NCBI GenBank assembly: GCA_040396995.1
Contig: JBBAWV010000005.1
Span: 1-64,000, forward strand
Direction of reading: 5' to 3'
Source: Nodosilinea sp040396995
GTDB taxonomy: Bacteria; Cyanobacteriota; Cyanobacteriia; Phormidesmidales; Phormidesmidaceae
DNA length: 64,000 bases
The translations under genes were made by a program, and so were the position numbers. The notes beneath the pieces are model-generated. The model was not told the origin of the DNA. It made no database searches and worked only from the letters and a program-made list of their open reading frames with translations. Below are positions 35,418-43,531 of the stretch, in pieces. The number at the start of each line of letters is the position of its first letter. The stretch's first letter is position 1.

Positions 35418-35557
35418 TGCCGTTGCTGCAAGCGCTACCTCACCCTAGGCTACCCAGAATAGCTCAGTAGAAATCGACCGTCCTAGCAATCGCCTAATGG
35501 CGTGGTATATCCTAGGCAGGGCAGAGCTAGCCATCGCCCCATTTCCAACCAAGCATC

Positions 35558-36301
35558 ATGGACAGCAAAAACTGGGTCAAACAGAGCGTGAATACCGTGA
35601 TGGGCGTTAACGAAACGGCCACCGACACCAAGGTTTCTACAGATTTGGCCAACCCCCGCTGGGACGCCGCCGCGACGCTCACCTACCTCGCGGCCACCGT
35701 CACCCAGGTTGCTGTGATGACCGGGCTGTTGTGGGGCATGGACGGGATCATGGGCTGGCGGGCGGGGGCTGCGCTGCCTTCCTGGGCGATGACGGCGATT
35801 CCCTGTGGCTTTTTCGCGTTTATCACCCTGCGGTCGCGGCTGTTTTCCTGGCTAGATAATACGCGCAACAGCGGTCGCTACCAATCCCTGCAACGACCGG
35901 GCTGGGCACCGCCGCCGTTGGCCTTTCCCATTGTGTGGATGAGCATTGCGGTATTGCGGGTGACGTCTGCTTACTTTGTTTGGTCGGCGCTGGGGCAAAC
36001 GTTTCTGTGCTGGCCCCTAGTGCTCTACGTGATTCACCTGAGCTTAGGAGATACCTGGAACACGATTTTTACCGTAGAGGGCCGTTTAGGGGCGGCGGTG
36101 CCAATGGTGATCCTGGGGCCGCTGCTGTCGGTCATCGTCCTGACGACGCGCTACTTCCAAGTGTTGCCCTTGGCGGGCTGGGTGATTTTCCCGTCCTTGG
36201 TTTGGCTGACAGTGGCCACGGCCCTTTGTGTTAGCCTCTGGCGTTTAAATGGCCAAGAGCCGATGTATCCGGTGACTGCGGCCTCGGCTTCACGCCCATA
36301 G
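35558..36301 (+). CDS. TspO/MBR-like membrane protein
   Basis: Protein of 247 residues with about six hydrophobic segments. The TspO-type core is visible in QRPGWAPPPLAFPIVWMSI (the conserved PxW...P-x-F block), LSLGDTWNTIF (the WNxxF site) and the C-terminal LVWLTVATALCVSLWRLN. It is longer than classical TspO (about 160 residues) because of an N-terminal extension of about 60 residues. TspO proteins bind tetrapyrroles and respond to light or stress; a similar role here is inferred. Confidence 0.75.
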   Translation: MDSKNWVKQSVNTVMGVNETATDTKVSTDLANPRWDAAATLTYLAATVTQVAVMTGLLWGMDGIMGWRAGAALPSWAMTAIPCGFFAFITLRSRLFSWLDNTRNSGRYQSLQRPGWAPPPLAFPIVWMSIAVLRVTSAYFVWSALGQTFLCWPLVLYVIHLSLGDTWNTIFTVEGRLGAAVPMVILGPLLSVIVLTTRYFQVLPLAGWVIFPSLVWLTVATALCVSLWRLNGQEPMYPVTAASASRP

Positions 36302-36373
36302 ATGGAGTGGTGTTCTCAAATCTCGGCTTTTGGGGGTGTGTGAAGTTTGCAGCGACAGTGGGTTGAGCACAGC

Positions 36374-36411
36374 GAAGCTATACCCAACACCTGAAGCTAT
36401 ACCCAGCACCT
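36374..36411. repeat. Tandem 19-bp direct repeat
   Basis: GAAGCTATACCCAACACCT at 36374-36392 is repeated at 36393-36411 with one change. Non-coding, between two converging genes. Confidence 0.7.
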
Positions 36412-36534
36412 ACCGAGCATTTAGGGCTGGGTGAGTTCTGCTATGGGGTCGTCGCCCAACCCACCCATTTCCCTGGTTGCGACGGGTGAGGCGATTGCGC
36501 CCCTGCGGTGGGATGGGGTTTGGGTTGCCCAGTC

Positions 36535-37758
36535 TTAGCGGCGGACGGGGTCTACCACGACTTCTATGCGGTTGGGGTTGCCTTGGCTAATGACCGAGAA
36601 GCGGCGGGTGTTGATGAATTGCAGTTCGCCATCGACGGTGATGCGGGCCTGCACGGCGTAGGTCATAGGGGGATCGATCTTATCGGGGTTGTAGATCAGT
36701 TCAAAGGGGATGGGCACCTGCCGTCCGCCCGTGACGATACTTTGGCTGGACAGGACGATGGCGGGGGCATCGGCAAGGCTAACGTCCACCAATTGCACCT
36801 CCATGACGGCATTGGGGGGCAGGGCAATGCGGGGGCGATAGGTGACCGTGCCTGTGACCGTGGCCAGATCGGTTTGCTCCACATTGTTTACCTCAAAGGT
36901 TTGAGCGCCATCGGGGGCGAGGCTAATCTGCACCGAGGATACCTCTCCGGTGCCGCGATATCGGTATTGGATGCCGCCTACGGAGGAAATGACCACGACC
37001 TGTCCGCCCTCAACCTCCAGGCGACCCGTTCTGTGGTTAAACAGGTTGAGGTAGGGCTGGTTGTCTTGGGTGAACACCCGCACGGCATAGGTGGAGGTGT
37101 TGGTAAACACGAGGGTGCCATCGAGGGCACCGCCAGGAGCCTGTTCTGGGGTGGGGAGTTGGGCTAGCTCGCTGAGGGTGCCACCATCGGCCACGAAGGT
37201 GCGGTTAATCACCTCGGTTTGGGTGAGTTGGGACACCAAAAGGCGTTGATCAGCGATGGACATGGGGCCGTTCATCATAATCCGTTCCCCCAGCGGCACT
37301 GGGTTGAGCGCCTGGGCTACGCCATCAATATCCATCAGAGTGACCACATAGGTCGAGAGGGCGGTGCCGTCCTCGGAAATCACCCCCAGAATCACCGCTG
37401 CATCATCCTTGTTGTCGCCATTGAGATCCCCAAAGGCCATCCAGCCCGGTTCGTTAGCCAGGGCCACACCCCAACCCTCTTCGGCCCCGTAATGGCCGTT
37501 CGTCAGAGTAATCTCGGTATACATGGAGTCCTGTACTCCAATGGTGGGCACCAGATAAGTCCCATTTTGGATGGTTTCCCAGCGATTGCACCAGGCTTGT
37601 TTGGCTGGGCTAAACACCTCACGGGTGAGGCAGTTATGCCACTCTGCCTCCATTTGGGCGCGGGCGGGTTGGCCAAATTCCATCGCGCCGAAGCCAAGCA
37701 CCAGAGCCAGCAGCCCCAGTCCTGGTTTAATCCCACGGATCAGCGTACGTTTTGTCAT
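36535..37758 (-). CDS. Secreted YbaY-domain protein
   Basis: Protein of 407 residues. A signal peptide ends near residue 35 (GLGLLALVLGFGAMEFGQPARAQ). The middle has a calcium-loop-like FGDLNGDNKDDAA near residue 110 and an FNHRTGRLEVEGGQVVV block repeated across cyanobacterial proteins of unknown role. The last 120 residues are a YbaY-type lipoprotein domain (VTGTVTYRPRIALPPNAVM, IPFELIYNP, YAVQARITVDG). There is no lipobox Cys, so it is probably periplasmic. Function unknown. Confidence 0.72.
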   Translation of the reverse strand: MTKRTLIRGIKPGLGLLALVLGFGAMEFGQPARAQMEAEWHNCLTREVFSPAKQAWCNRWETIQNGTYLVPTIGVQDSMYTEITLTNGHYGAEEGWGVALANEPGWMAFGDLNGDNKDDAAVILGVISEDGTALSTYVVTLMDIDGVAQALNPVPLGERIMMNGPMSIADQRLLVSQLTQTEVINRTFVADGGTLSELAQLPTPEQAPGGALDGTLVFTNTSTYAVRVFTQDNQPYLNLFNHRTGRLEVEGGQVVVISSVGGIQYRYRGTGEVSSVQISLAPDGAQTFEVNNVEQTDLATVTGTVTYRPRIALPPNAVMEVQLVDVSLADAPAIVLSSQSIVTGGRQVPIPFELIYNPDKIDPPMTYAVQARITVDGELQFINTRRFSVISQGNPNRIEVVVDPVRR

Positions 37759-38055
37759 GGGGTCACCTTACATCCACAGCATGAAGGGCGGTCTAAATTC
37801 TTTTTGTTCATCATCACTGTACTGAACTGTACTGAGTGGAACCATTCCTGCGACAGAAGTTACGGTTTTAGTAACGATTTCATGGGATGTGGGTGCAACG
37901 GGGGGGGTAGGAAGCCAGGGAAACGCCCGCCCAGGGATGACGGCCAGGGATATTGGGGTCGAGAAGCAGCGATGGCCCCATAAGATTATGGTGTGGCCCT
38001 GCAAGCTGCGTTATCATCCAGACTATGTAGACTTTAGGTTAGATCGAGGATTGCA

Positions 38056-39465
38056 ATGCTGGAGGGGTCAATACTGCAACGGTTGGTGAAGGGACGAACC
38101 GAGCCTGAGACCACTCCCCTCAACTATGGGGTTTACTACAAAAATACCCTGGTGGCCCTCTGCCACGCCCTCGAAGACTTTATTTTGACCGCCGATTCGG
38201 GCGAGGTCGCCCCCCTCGTGATCACCGCCTTTCAGCGGGGAAAGTGGTATCTCGAAGAGGCCGAACGCTATGCGGATCTGGCGGATCGCTCTGAACAGAT
38301 TGTGATTATGGCCTCCCCGGAAGCGGGATTCCACGAACACCCCACCAGCCAGCGCCCCAATGTGGCCCTGGTAGACTTGGCCGATGGCGACCCGGTAGCC
38401 CAGGAATGGCATCTGATGATCCTGTCGCCCACCTACAGTGCCATGGTGCTGTGCCAAGAGCTTTCCGAAGCCGACTATGGCAACACTGGCATCCCCAGCA
38501 ACGACCTAGAGCGCAAATTCTACGGCTTTTGGACCTTCGATGCGGCCCTGGTCTGTCAAACGGTGGAATTGGCGATTGATCACATCGGCCAATACGATCC
38601 CACCCTCCAGGCCCAACTCACCCAGCAACTAGTCACCCTGCGCCAGCACACCCCCACCCAGACTTGCCCCGATGCCGCCACCGTGGGGCGCACCGTCACC
38701 CAGGTGGTGCAATATCTGCAAACCAGCCGCGATGACCTCAAGGGCAGCTTAGCCTTTAGTCTGGCAGACGACCTCGATCAAAATCTGTTCTCTAACGAGC
38801 TTCAGGCGTTTCTGCGCATGGCCCAACTGGTGGATCTGAGCGACCCGATCAACCCCCTGGCGGCCAGCGAAGTGGTGGCCCTGATCGATATGATGGGCCA
38901 ACTGCTGGATCTTCCGGCCTGGCAAATTCAGCGCCTGCGTCTGGCCGGAATGCTGCACCGCATTGCCCCCGTGGCAGATACCTCCACCTTGGTCAGCGAA
39001 GCCCCCAGTTGTCCTCTGGTGGACGAGGTACAAGCCCTGCGACTGATGCCCCGGATGCGGGCCGTCGCCGCCATCATTACCCACCAAAACGAGCGCTGGG
39101 ATGGCCAGGGCTATCCCGCTGGACTGGCCGGAGATAGTATTCCCCTAGAGTCTCGGCTGCTGGCCCTGGTGGCGGAGTTTCAGCGCCAGGTGGCCCTCCA
39201 GCGACACCACCACACCACCGCCGAGGTCAATCCCGATGCCAGTGCGCCCCTGGTTTCCCTCGCTGAGGTATTGGCCCAGTTCCAAGCCGAGGCCGGACAA
39301 CGCTGGGATCCTAAATTGGTGGAAATTCTGGGCCTGATGGTGATGGGGTTGCAGCAGGGGATGAGTCTGCCCTCCATTCCCACTAAAATTACCCTGGGGG
39401 CTGGGTTGCTGAACCCGGAGATCGCTGATGCGGCCACGGTCTTTGCCTCGCCTGTGCTGTCTTAA
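38056..39465 (+). CDS. DICT-domain protein with degenerate HD-GYP domain
   Basis: Protein of 469 residues. The N-terminal half fits the DICT sensory domain seen with cyclic-di-GMP and light-signalling proteins (GVYYKNTLVALCHALEDFIL, then LMILSPTYSAMVLCQEL and the FYGFWTFD block). The C-terminal half is HD-GYP-like: the GYP part is kept in HQNERWDGQGYPAGLAG followed by IPLESRLLALVAEF, but the metal-binding HD is replaced (GMLHRIAP). It is therefore probably not an active c-di-GMP phosphodiesterase. The start is ATG 38056 with GAGG upstream. Confidence 0.75.
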   Translation: MLEGSILQRLVKGRTEPETTPLNYGVYYKNTLVALCHALEDFILTADSGEVAPLVITAFQRGKWYLEEAERYADLADRSEQIVIMASPEAGFHEHPTSQRPNVALVDLADGDPVAQEWHLMILSPTYSAMVLCQELSEADYGNTGIPSNDLERKFYGFWTFDAALVCQTVELAIDHIGQYDPTLQAQLTQQLVTLRQHTPTQTCPDAATVGRTVTQVVQYLQTSRDDLKGSLAFSLADDLDQNLFSNELQAFLRMAQLVDLSDPINPLAASEVVALIDMMGQLLDLPAWQIQRLRLAGMLHRIAPVADTSTLVSEAPSCPLVDEVQALRLMPRMRAVAAIITHQNERWDGQGYPAGLAGDSIPLESRLLALVAEFQRQVALQRHHHTTAEVNPDASAPLVSLAEVLAQFQAEAGQRWDPKLVEILGLMVMGLQQGMSLPSIPTKITLGAGLLNPEIADAATVFASPVLS

Positions 39466-39567
39466 CCTTGGCACCGTTGCTAGGGTGGGTGCATCCCGGT
39501 CATCGGGCTGGTCTAATTGTGTCAATCCGCCTTCTGCCCCATTGTTCTTTCTTCCCCCTCCTTCTGA

Positions 39568-40230
39568 GTGATGTCCCCTGTGCCTACCGACTCCCTTGAC
39601 CTAGCGGCCCTCAGGGCCGGAAAGCTGCGCCATCTGCCTGGGGCCGACCTGTCGGATGAGGATTTGGCTGGGGCCGACCTGGCTGGAGTGCATCTGCCGG
39701 GGGCCAATTTAGTGGGGGCCAACCTCAGTCGCGCCAACCTGGCCAAGACTCACCTGGAGGGGGCCAACCTGATGGGGGCCAGCCTCGTGGGGGCCGATCT
39801 ACGGGCCAACCTATGGGGTGCGAACCTGATGCAGTGTGATCTGAGTGGGGCCGACCTGCGGGGAGCCAATCTCCGGGGGGCGAACCTGATGGGGGCGCGT
39901 TTTGGCGGCGGCAGCTTGGCGGGGGCTTTCCTCAATGGCTGCACCCTCACCGGAATAAACCTGCAAGGGGTGGATCTGCGCGGGGCCGATCTGCGCGGGG
40001 CCAACCTCAGCGAGGTCAACCTAAAGGGGGCGGATCTCTCGGGGGCCGACCTGCAAGGGGCCAGACTGGACAATGCCAACCTGGAGGAGGCCGATCTGCG
40101 CCAAGCCAACCTGTCTGGAGCCGCTTTGACCGGAGCGAATTTGCTCTGTGCCGATCTCAGCCAAACCCGCCTAGAGGGGGCTAGCATGACCGGAGCCTGT
40201 CTGATTGGCACCGTCCTGGATGGGGCTTAG
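39568..40230 (+). CDS. Pentapeptide-repeat protein
   Basis: Protein of 220 residues consisting almost wholly of A(D/N)LxG pentapeptides from about residue 20 to the end, with one partial break near residue 118 (RFGGGSLAGAFLNGC). This forms a right-handed quadrilateral beta-helix. The first 20 residues are unique. Start at 39568 (ATGTCCCCT) or the ATG-like codon following. Such proteins are abundant in cyanobacteria, and most have no known function. No signal peptide. Confidence 0.85.
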   Translation: MMSPVPTDSLDLAALRAGKLRHLPGADLSDEDLAGADLAGVHLPGANLVGANLSRANLAKTHLEGANLMGASLVGADLRANLWGANLMQCDLSGADLRGANLRGANLMGARFGGGSLAGAFLNGCTLTGINLQGVDLRGADLRGANLSEVNLKGADLSGADLQGARLDNANLEEADLRQANLSGAALTGANLLCADLSQTRLEGASMTGACLIGTVLDGA

Positions 40231-40281
40231 AGTAATCCAACGAATAAAACGTCCAGCCTTTGCCCTCATCCCCCAACCCCT

Positions 40282-40350
40282 CTTCTCCCTAGGGAGAAGG
40301 GAAGCCGGATTCAAAACCCCTCTCCCTCAGGGAGAGGGGCAGGGGTGAGG
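40282..40350. terminator. Two tandem palindromes between convergent genes
   Basis: CTTCTCCCT/AGGGAGAAG (40282-40299) is a perfect 18-bp palindrome. CCCCTCTCC-CTCA-GGAGAGGGG (about 40317-40339) follows. Both resemble the repeat upstream of cysS (30817-30852). Located between the pentapeptide gene and convergent sasA, they may terminate both. Confidence 0.55.
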
Positions 40351-40431
40351 GTAGAGAGCGATTACAAAGGGATGGTTATTTTCATGGAGTACTCTTAGCC
40401 TTTCCCTGTGTCAAGGATTTAGGAGTTCTCC

Positions 40432-41610
40432 CTAGGCTCGATAGACGGGCAGGGTGAAGTAGAAGGCGCTTCCCTCTCCGGGGACAGAATCGACCCAAAT
40501 TTGGCCATAGTGGGCGCGAACGATGCGCTGACATAGGGCTAGGCCTAGCCCATAGCCCTCCTGGGTGACGTCGCGCTGGAGCCGAAAGCTTTCCTCAAAG
40601 ATGGTGTCGCGGTTTTCGACAGGAATCCCCGGCCCCGTATCGATTACCCCCACCTGCACCTTTTGGGTGGTGCGATGCAGGGCAGTTAGGGAGACATTGC
40701 CACGTTCTGGGGTGTATTTAATCGCGTTGTCGAGCAGGTTGCTGATCACCCGCTTCACCTGGCTGCTGTCGGCATAGACGGGGGGCAGATCCTTGGGCAA
40801 TTCGGTGGTGAGGTAGAGGGACTTGGCCTGAAGCCGATCCTGCGCCTCTTCCAGCACATCGTTACAGAGGGCTACTAGATTGATCTCCTGGGGATGGATT
40901 TGCAGATCCATGGAGGCTCCCCTAGCGGTTTTGAGAATGTCAGTGATCATGCGGTTGATGGCCCGCACTTGGGTTTTGGCGTGTTTCAGCAGTTGGCCTG
41001 TTAACTCAGGGCTGAGGCTGACCTTGCGCCGTTGGTTGGGAGCATAGCCCAGTTCTAGGGTTTCGATGGCAATGGAGGCCGCCGTGAGGGGGTTGCGCAG
41101 ATCGTGGGCCATCATGGCAATAATCCGATCCTTGAAGCGCAGTTGGGCCTCCAACTCTTCCTTCATTTGGTTGAGACGAAAGATTTCGTCGGACAGCTTA
41201 ATCAGCTCCGCAGAGTGGGTCAGTTGGCCGTTAATGTCCGCCAACTCCAGATCGAGGGGATGATTCCCCAGGGCGGGCTCCACCTCATGCCCCGTGAGCT
41301 GGTGTTCTTGCTGCCAGCGAGGCCACCAATGCTCTAGCTGGCTAACAATATCACTGCCCGCCAAAAGCTGTTGCGGCAAAGGCGAGACCTTCACCAAGGA
41401 CGGGCTGGCAACCAGCTTATAGTGCTCGGCAAGGTAGGGCTGTTCGCCAATATCCACCACATCGAGGTGGAGCTGAAACCGATCCTCCAGGGTTTTTAGG
41501 TATTGCCGGATTTGCTGCACCTGCTTAGCCAAACTAGGGCGCTTGTCGATAAACAGTAAGAGCTTCAGCGGCACCCGACCCTGTTCTAACCTATCGGAGG
41601 CAATTTCCAT
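40432..41610 (-). CDS. sasA: Circadian output histidine kinase SasA
   Basis: Sensor kinase that binds KaiC through its KaiB-like domain and phosphorylates RpaA. From ATG 41610 it has 392 residues. The KaiB-like thioredoxin domain (about 18-110) has LLLFIDKRPSLAKQVQQIR and GEQPYLAEHYKLVASPSLVK. HisKA has the phosphoacceptor His169 in MAHDLRNPL. HATPase has SNLLDNAIKYTP, DTGPGIP and GYGLGLAL. The frame is open to 41814, but the ATG at 41610 follows a strong GGGAGGGGAG ribosome-binding site and gives the usual SasA length. No kai genes or rpaA are in the window. Confidence 0.93.
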   Translation of the reverse strand: MEIASDRLEQGRVPLKLLLFIDKRPSLAKQVQQIRQYLKTLEDRFQLHLDVVDIGEQPYLAEHYKLVASPSLVKVSPLPQQLLAGSDIVSQLEHWWPRWQQEHQLTGHEVEPALGNHPLDLELADINGQLTHSAELIKLSDEIFRLNQMKEELEAQLRFKDRIIAMMAHDLRNPLTAASIAIETLELGYAPNQRRKVSLSPELTGQLLKHAKTQVRAINRMITDILKTARGASMDLQIHPQEINLVALCNDVLEEAQDRLQAKSLYLTTELPKDLPPVYADSSQVKRVISNLLDNAIKYTPERGNVSLTALHRTTQKVQVGVIDTGPGIPVENRDTIFEESFRLQRDVTQEGYGLGLALCQRIVRAHYGQIWVDSVPGEGSAFYFTLPVYRA

Positions 41611-42203
41611 CGCGTCTCCCCTCCCTGGACTGCGCCACTCATCCTGACTGAAGAATAGGCCATTGTGAGCCCATAACGCCATACATAGCCTAGCCCGAGC
41701 GGGTGAGGTGAAACGGTTCAAGGTCAGCATTTCCACCGTTCCCACGAATCTCACCAAGGGATTTTGCATTGGCGTGATTTCTCCCTTAGGGGTGGCCCTA
41801 TCTCTAAGAAACAACGGCCCTCAGTATCGCCAGCCTGACAATTGGAGAGGTGGCACCTTGGCCTTGAGGAATCCCAGCCATTGATCCTATAACAAGACTA
41901 TACCCAGGGAATCAATCTAGATGCCCTGAGCATTCAGGCCACCAACCTAGGCGCTAGACCCTGCTCAAGTAGGGCTTGTTCAAAGAGTTGTTACGGTCAG
42001 GACAGATTGCCCCACGCGGATCAATCGGGTCTACTACATTGAATTTAGGGGCTTTAAACTCGGGATTCTTTGAGGATTCTTGAGCCTAAAAGCTTTAAAC
42101 CTTGGGAGCTACGGTCAGCCTAACCTAGGCCAAAACGAACCGAATATCAGCCTGCTTTATAAAGCTAAACAATCAGAATTAACCACTCAAGGAGGGACAT
42201 CAA
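41611..42203. other. Intergenic region between divergent sasA and a secreted-protein gene
   Basis: About 590 bp. The sasA frame remains open for 200 bp on the minus strand but is judged non-coding. AT-rich 42040-42190 probably holds the promoter of the rightward gene. No RNA gene or repeat recognised. Confidence 0.45.
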
Positions 42204-42782
42204 ATGATCGCACCCATGACCCTAACCAGATCATTTTCACCTCCGATCCATTGGCTGAAGGCAACCCCCCGTGTTCTGGCTGGAACGATAGCTGCCTGCG
42301 CCCTCGCCCTAGGTCTTAGCCTAGAGTCCCAGGCCCACTACGACCACTGGGTATCCCAGGCCCAACCCCCATCCGTGTCCGCACCCGCCTTGGCCCAGCA
42401 GGCTCCTAGCCCGTTCCCGGCTCCGGGGCAATATCTCTTTGGGCAAGCCTCCGAGCCCGACCAGCTTGGCCATGGCTACATTGTCCTAGAAAGCAATGGC
42501 CAAGACATCTATGGAGCGCTCTACTTTCCGGGGTCCTCCTTCGACTGCTTCCAGGGACGGGTAGAGAACAACGCCCTCGCCATGACCATCACCGACAGCT
42601 ATAGCCAAGAGGCCTACCCCTACGCCATTGCCCTGGTGCCCACCAGCGCCATTGCCACGGAGCTGGTGGGCCATACAACGGTTCCCCTCAACCTCGATGG
42701 CTTCCATGCCCTCAATACCCTCACGGAGAACGACCTGCGGATGCTGAATACCTGCAAGGCCGACCTGATGCCCGAATCCTAA
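42204..42782 (+). CDS. Conserved unknown secreted protein
   Basis: Protein of 192 residues. A hydrophobic segment RVLAGTIAACALALGLSL near residues 23-40 looks like a signal or anchor, and is followed by a Pro/Ala-rich stretch. The folded part begins at GQYLFGQASEPDQLGHGYIVL, with a SSFDCFQGRVENNALAM block and a closing LRMLNTCKADL; Cys in both blocks may form a disulfide. No known domain. The start ATG 42204 has GGAGG seven bases upstream. Only a 122-bp gap separates it from the next unknown gene. Confidence 0.65.
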   Translation: MIAPMTLTRSFSPPIHWLKATPRVLAGTIAACALALGLSLESQAHYDHWVSQAQPPSVSAPALAQQAPSPFPAPGQYLFGQASEPDQLGHGYIVLESNGQDIYGALYFPGSSFDCFQGRVENNALAMTITDSYSQEAYPYAIALVPTSAIATELVGHTTVPLNLDGFHALNTLTENDLRMLNTCKADLMPES

Positions 42783-42904
42783 GCCTCACCTTCGTTTGGC
42801 AGGATGGGGCATCCCCTTGGTTAAGCCATTTGGTTAACCAGTTAACTGTTGTAAACCAGGCGCTATCCTATTCTGAAAGCCAACCCACTTTTGTTGCAGG
42901 CAGC

Positions 42905-43342
42905 GTGAACGCATCAGAACAGGCCAACAGTATCGAATTTGCTAGCAAAATCGCCACCGTAGTCGGGTTATTTAAGGGCGAATTTCCAGACCTGCGGGTC
43001 GATCTCAAACCCTGGGCTAATGATCGGGAAACCCGTGACTTGGTCGATCCCGATTCCATTGATCTGGGATTTCACTTTCCGGGGGTGAGTCGTCTATTTC
43101 GCTGCCGCAGCCTGCTGGTGCAAATTCGTCTCCATCCCGATCCCGACACCGACGAACGGCGTGTGATCGGTCTAGAGGTAGCTGGATTTGACCATCGCGG
43201 CAAACAATGGACTCTCTCCACCATCGACAATTGGGCCTTTGCAGGCCAGATTTCCCCCGACCCCACCTGTGGCGAGCGACTGAAGCAATGTTGTCGCCAA
43301 ACCCTCGCCCTCTTTGCAACCTCCACCGATTCGGCCCAGTAG
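42905..43342 (+). CDS. Conserved unknown cyanobacterial protein
   Basis: Protein of 145 residues from GTG 42905 (an in-frame TTG at 42830 gives 170, but that part is unlike a protein start). IATVVGLFKGEFPDLRVDLKPW, then DPDSIDLGFHFPGVSR and CRSLLVQIRL are compact conserved-looking blocks, with a Cys-rich C-terminus (CGERLKQCC). No domain recognised, no signal peptide. Probably cytoplasmic. Confidence 0.6.
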   Translation: MNASEQANSIEFASKIATVVGLFKGEFPDLRVDLKPWANDRETRDLVDPDSIDLGFHFPGVSRLFRCRSLLVQIRLHPDPDTDERRVIGLEVAGFDHRGKQWTLSTIDNWAFAGQISPDPTCGERLKQCCRQTLALFATSTDSAQ

Positions 43343-43470
43343 CCCCTTCCCTATCGGTGCCAGACCGCCGCTGAAGCCACCCGAAAGAGGCCATAGATCC
43401 CTCCATGGCCTATCCCTCCCCATCTATAGCGGTTCTCTAATGAATGAGGGTCATCTCTCCACCTACAAAC

Positions 43471-43490
43471 AAGGGGCCGAAGCCCCTTGC
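43471..43490. terminator. Hairpin between convergent genes
   Basis: Perfect 8-bp arms CAAGGGGC and GCCCCTTG around a four-base CGAA loop. It lies between the unknown gene (ending 43342) and nrdJ (ending 43532), which converge. On the minus strand it is followed by TTTG. Confidence 0.6.
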
Positions 43491-43531
43491 CTGTGTTACA
43501 TCGAGTTGAGATCCGCAATATCCCCCGTGAA

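Noticed and set aside
41611..41814. A 68-residue N-terminal extension of SasA
   Set aside because: The ATG at 41610 has a strong ribosome-binding site and gives normal SasA length.
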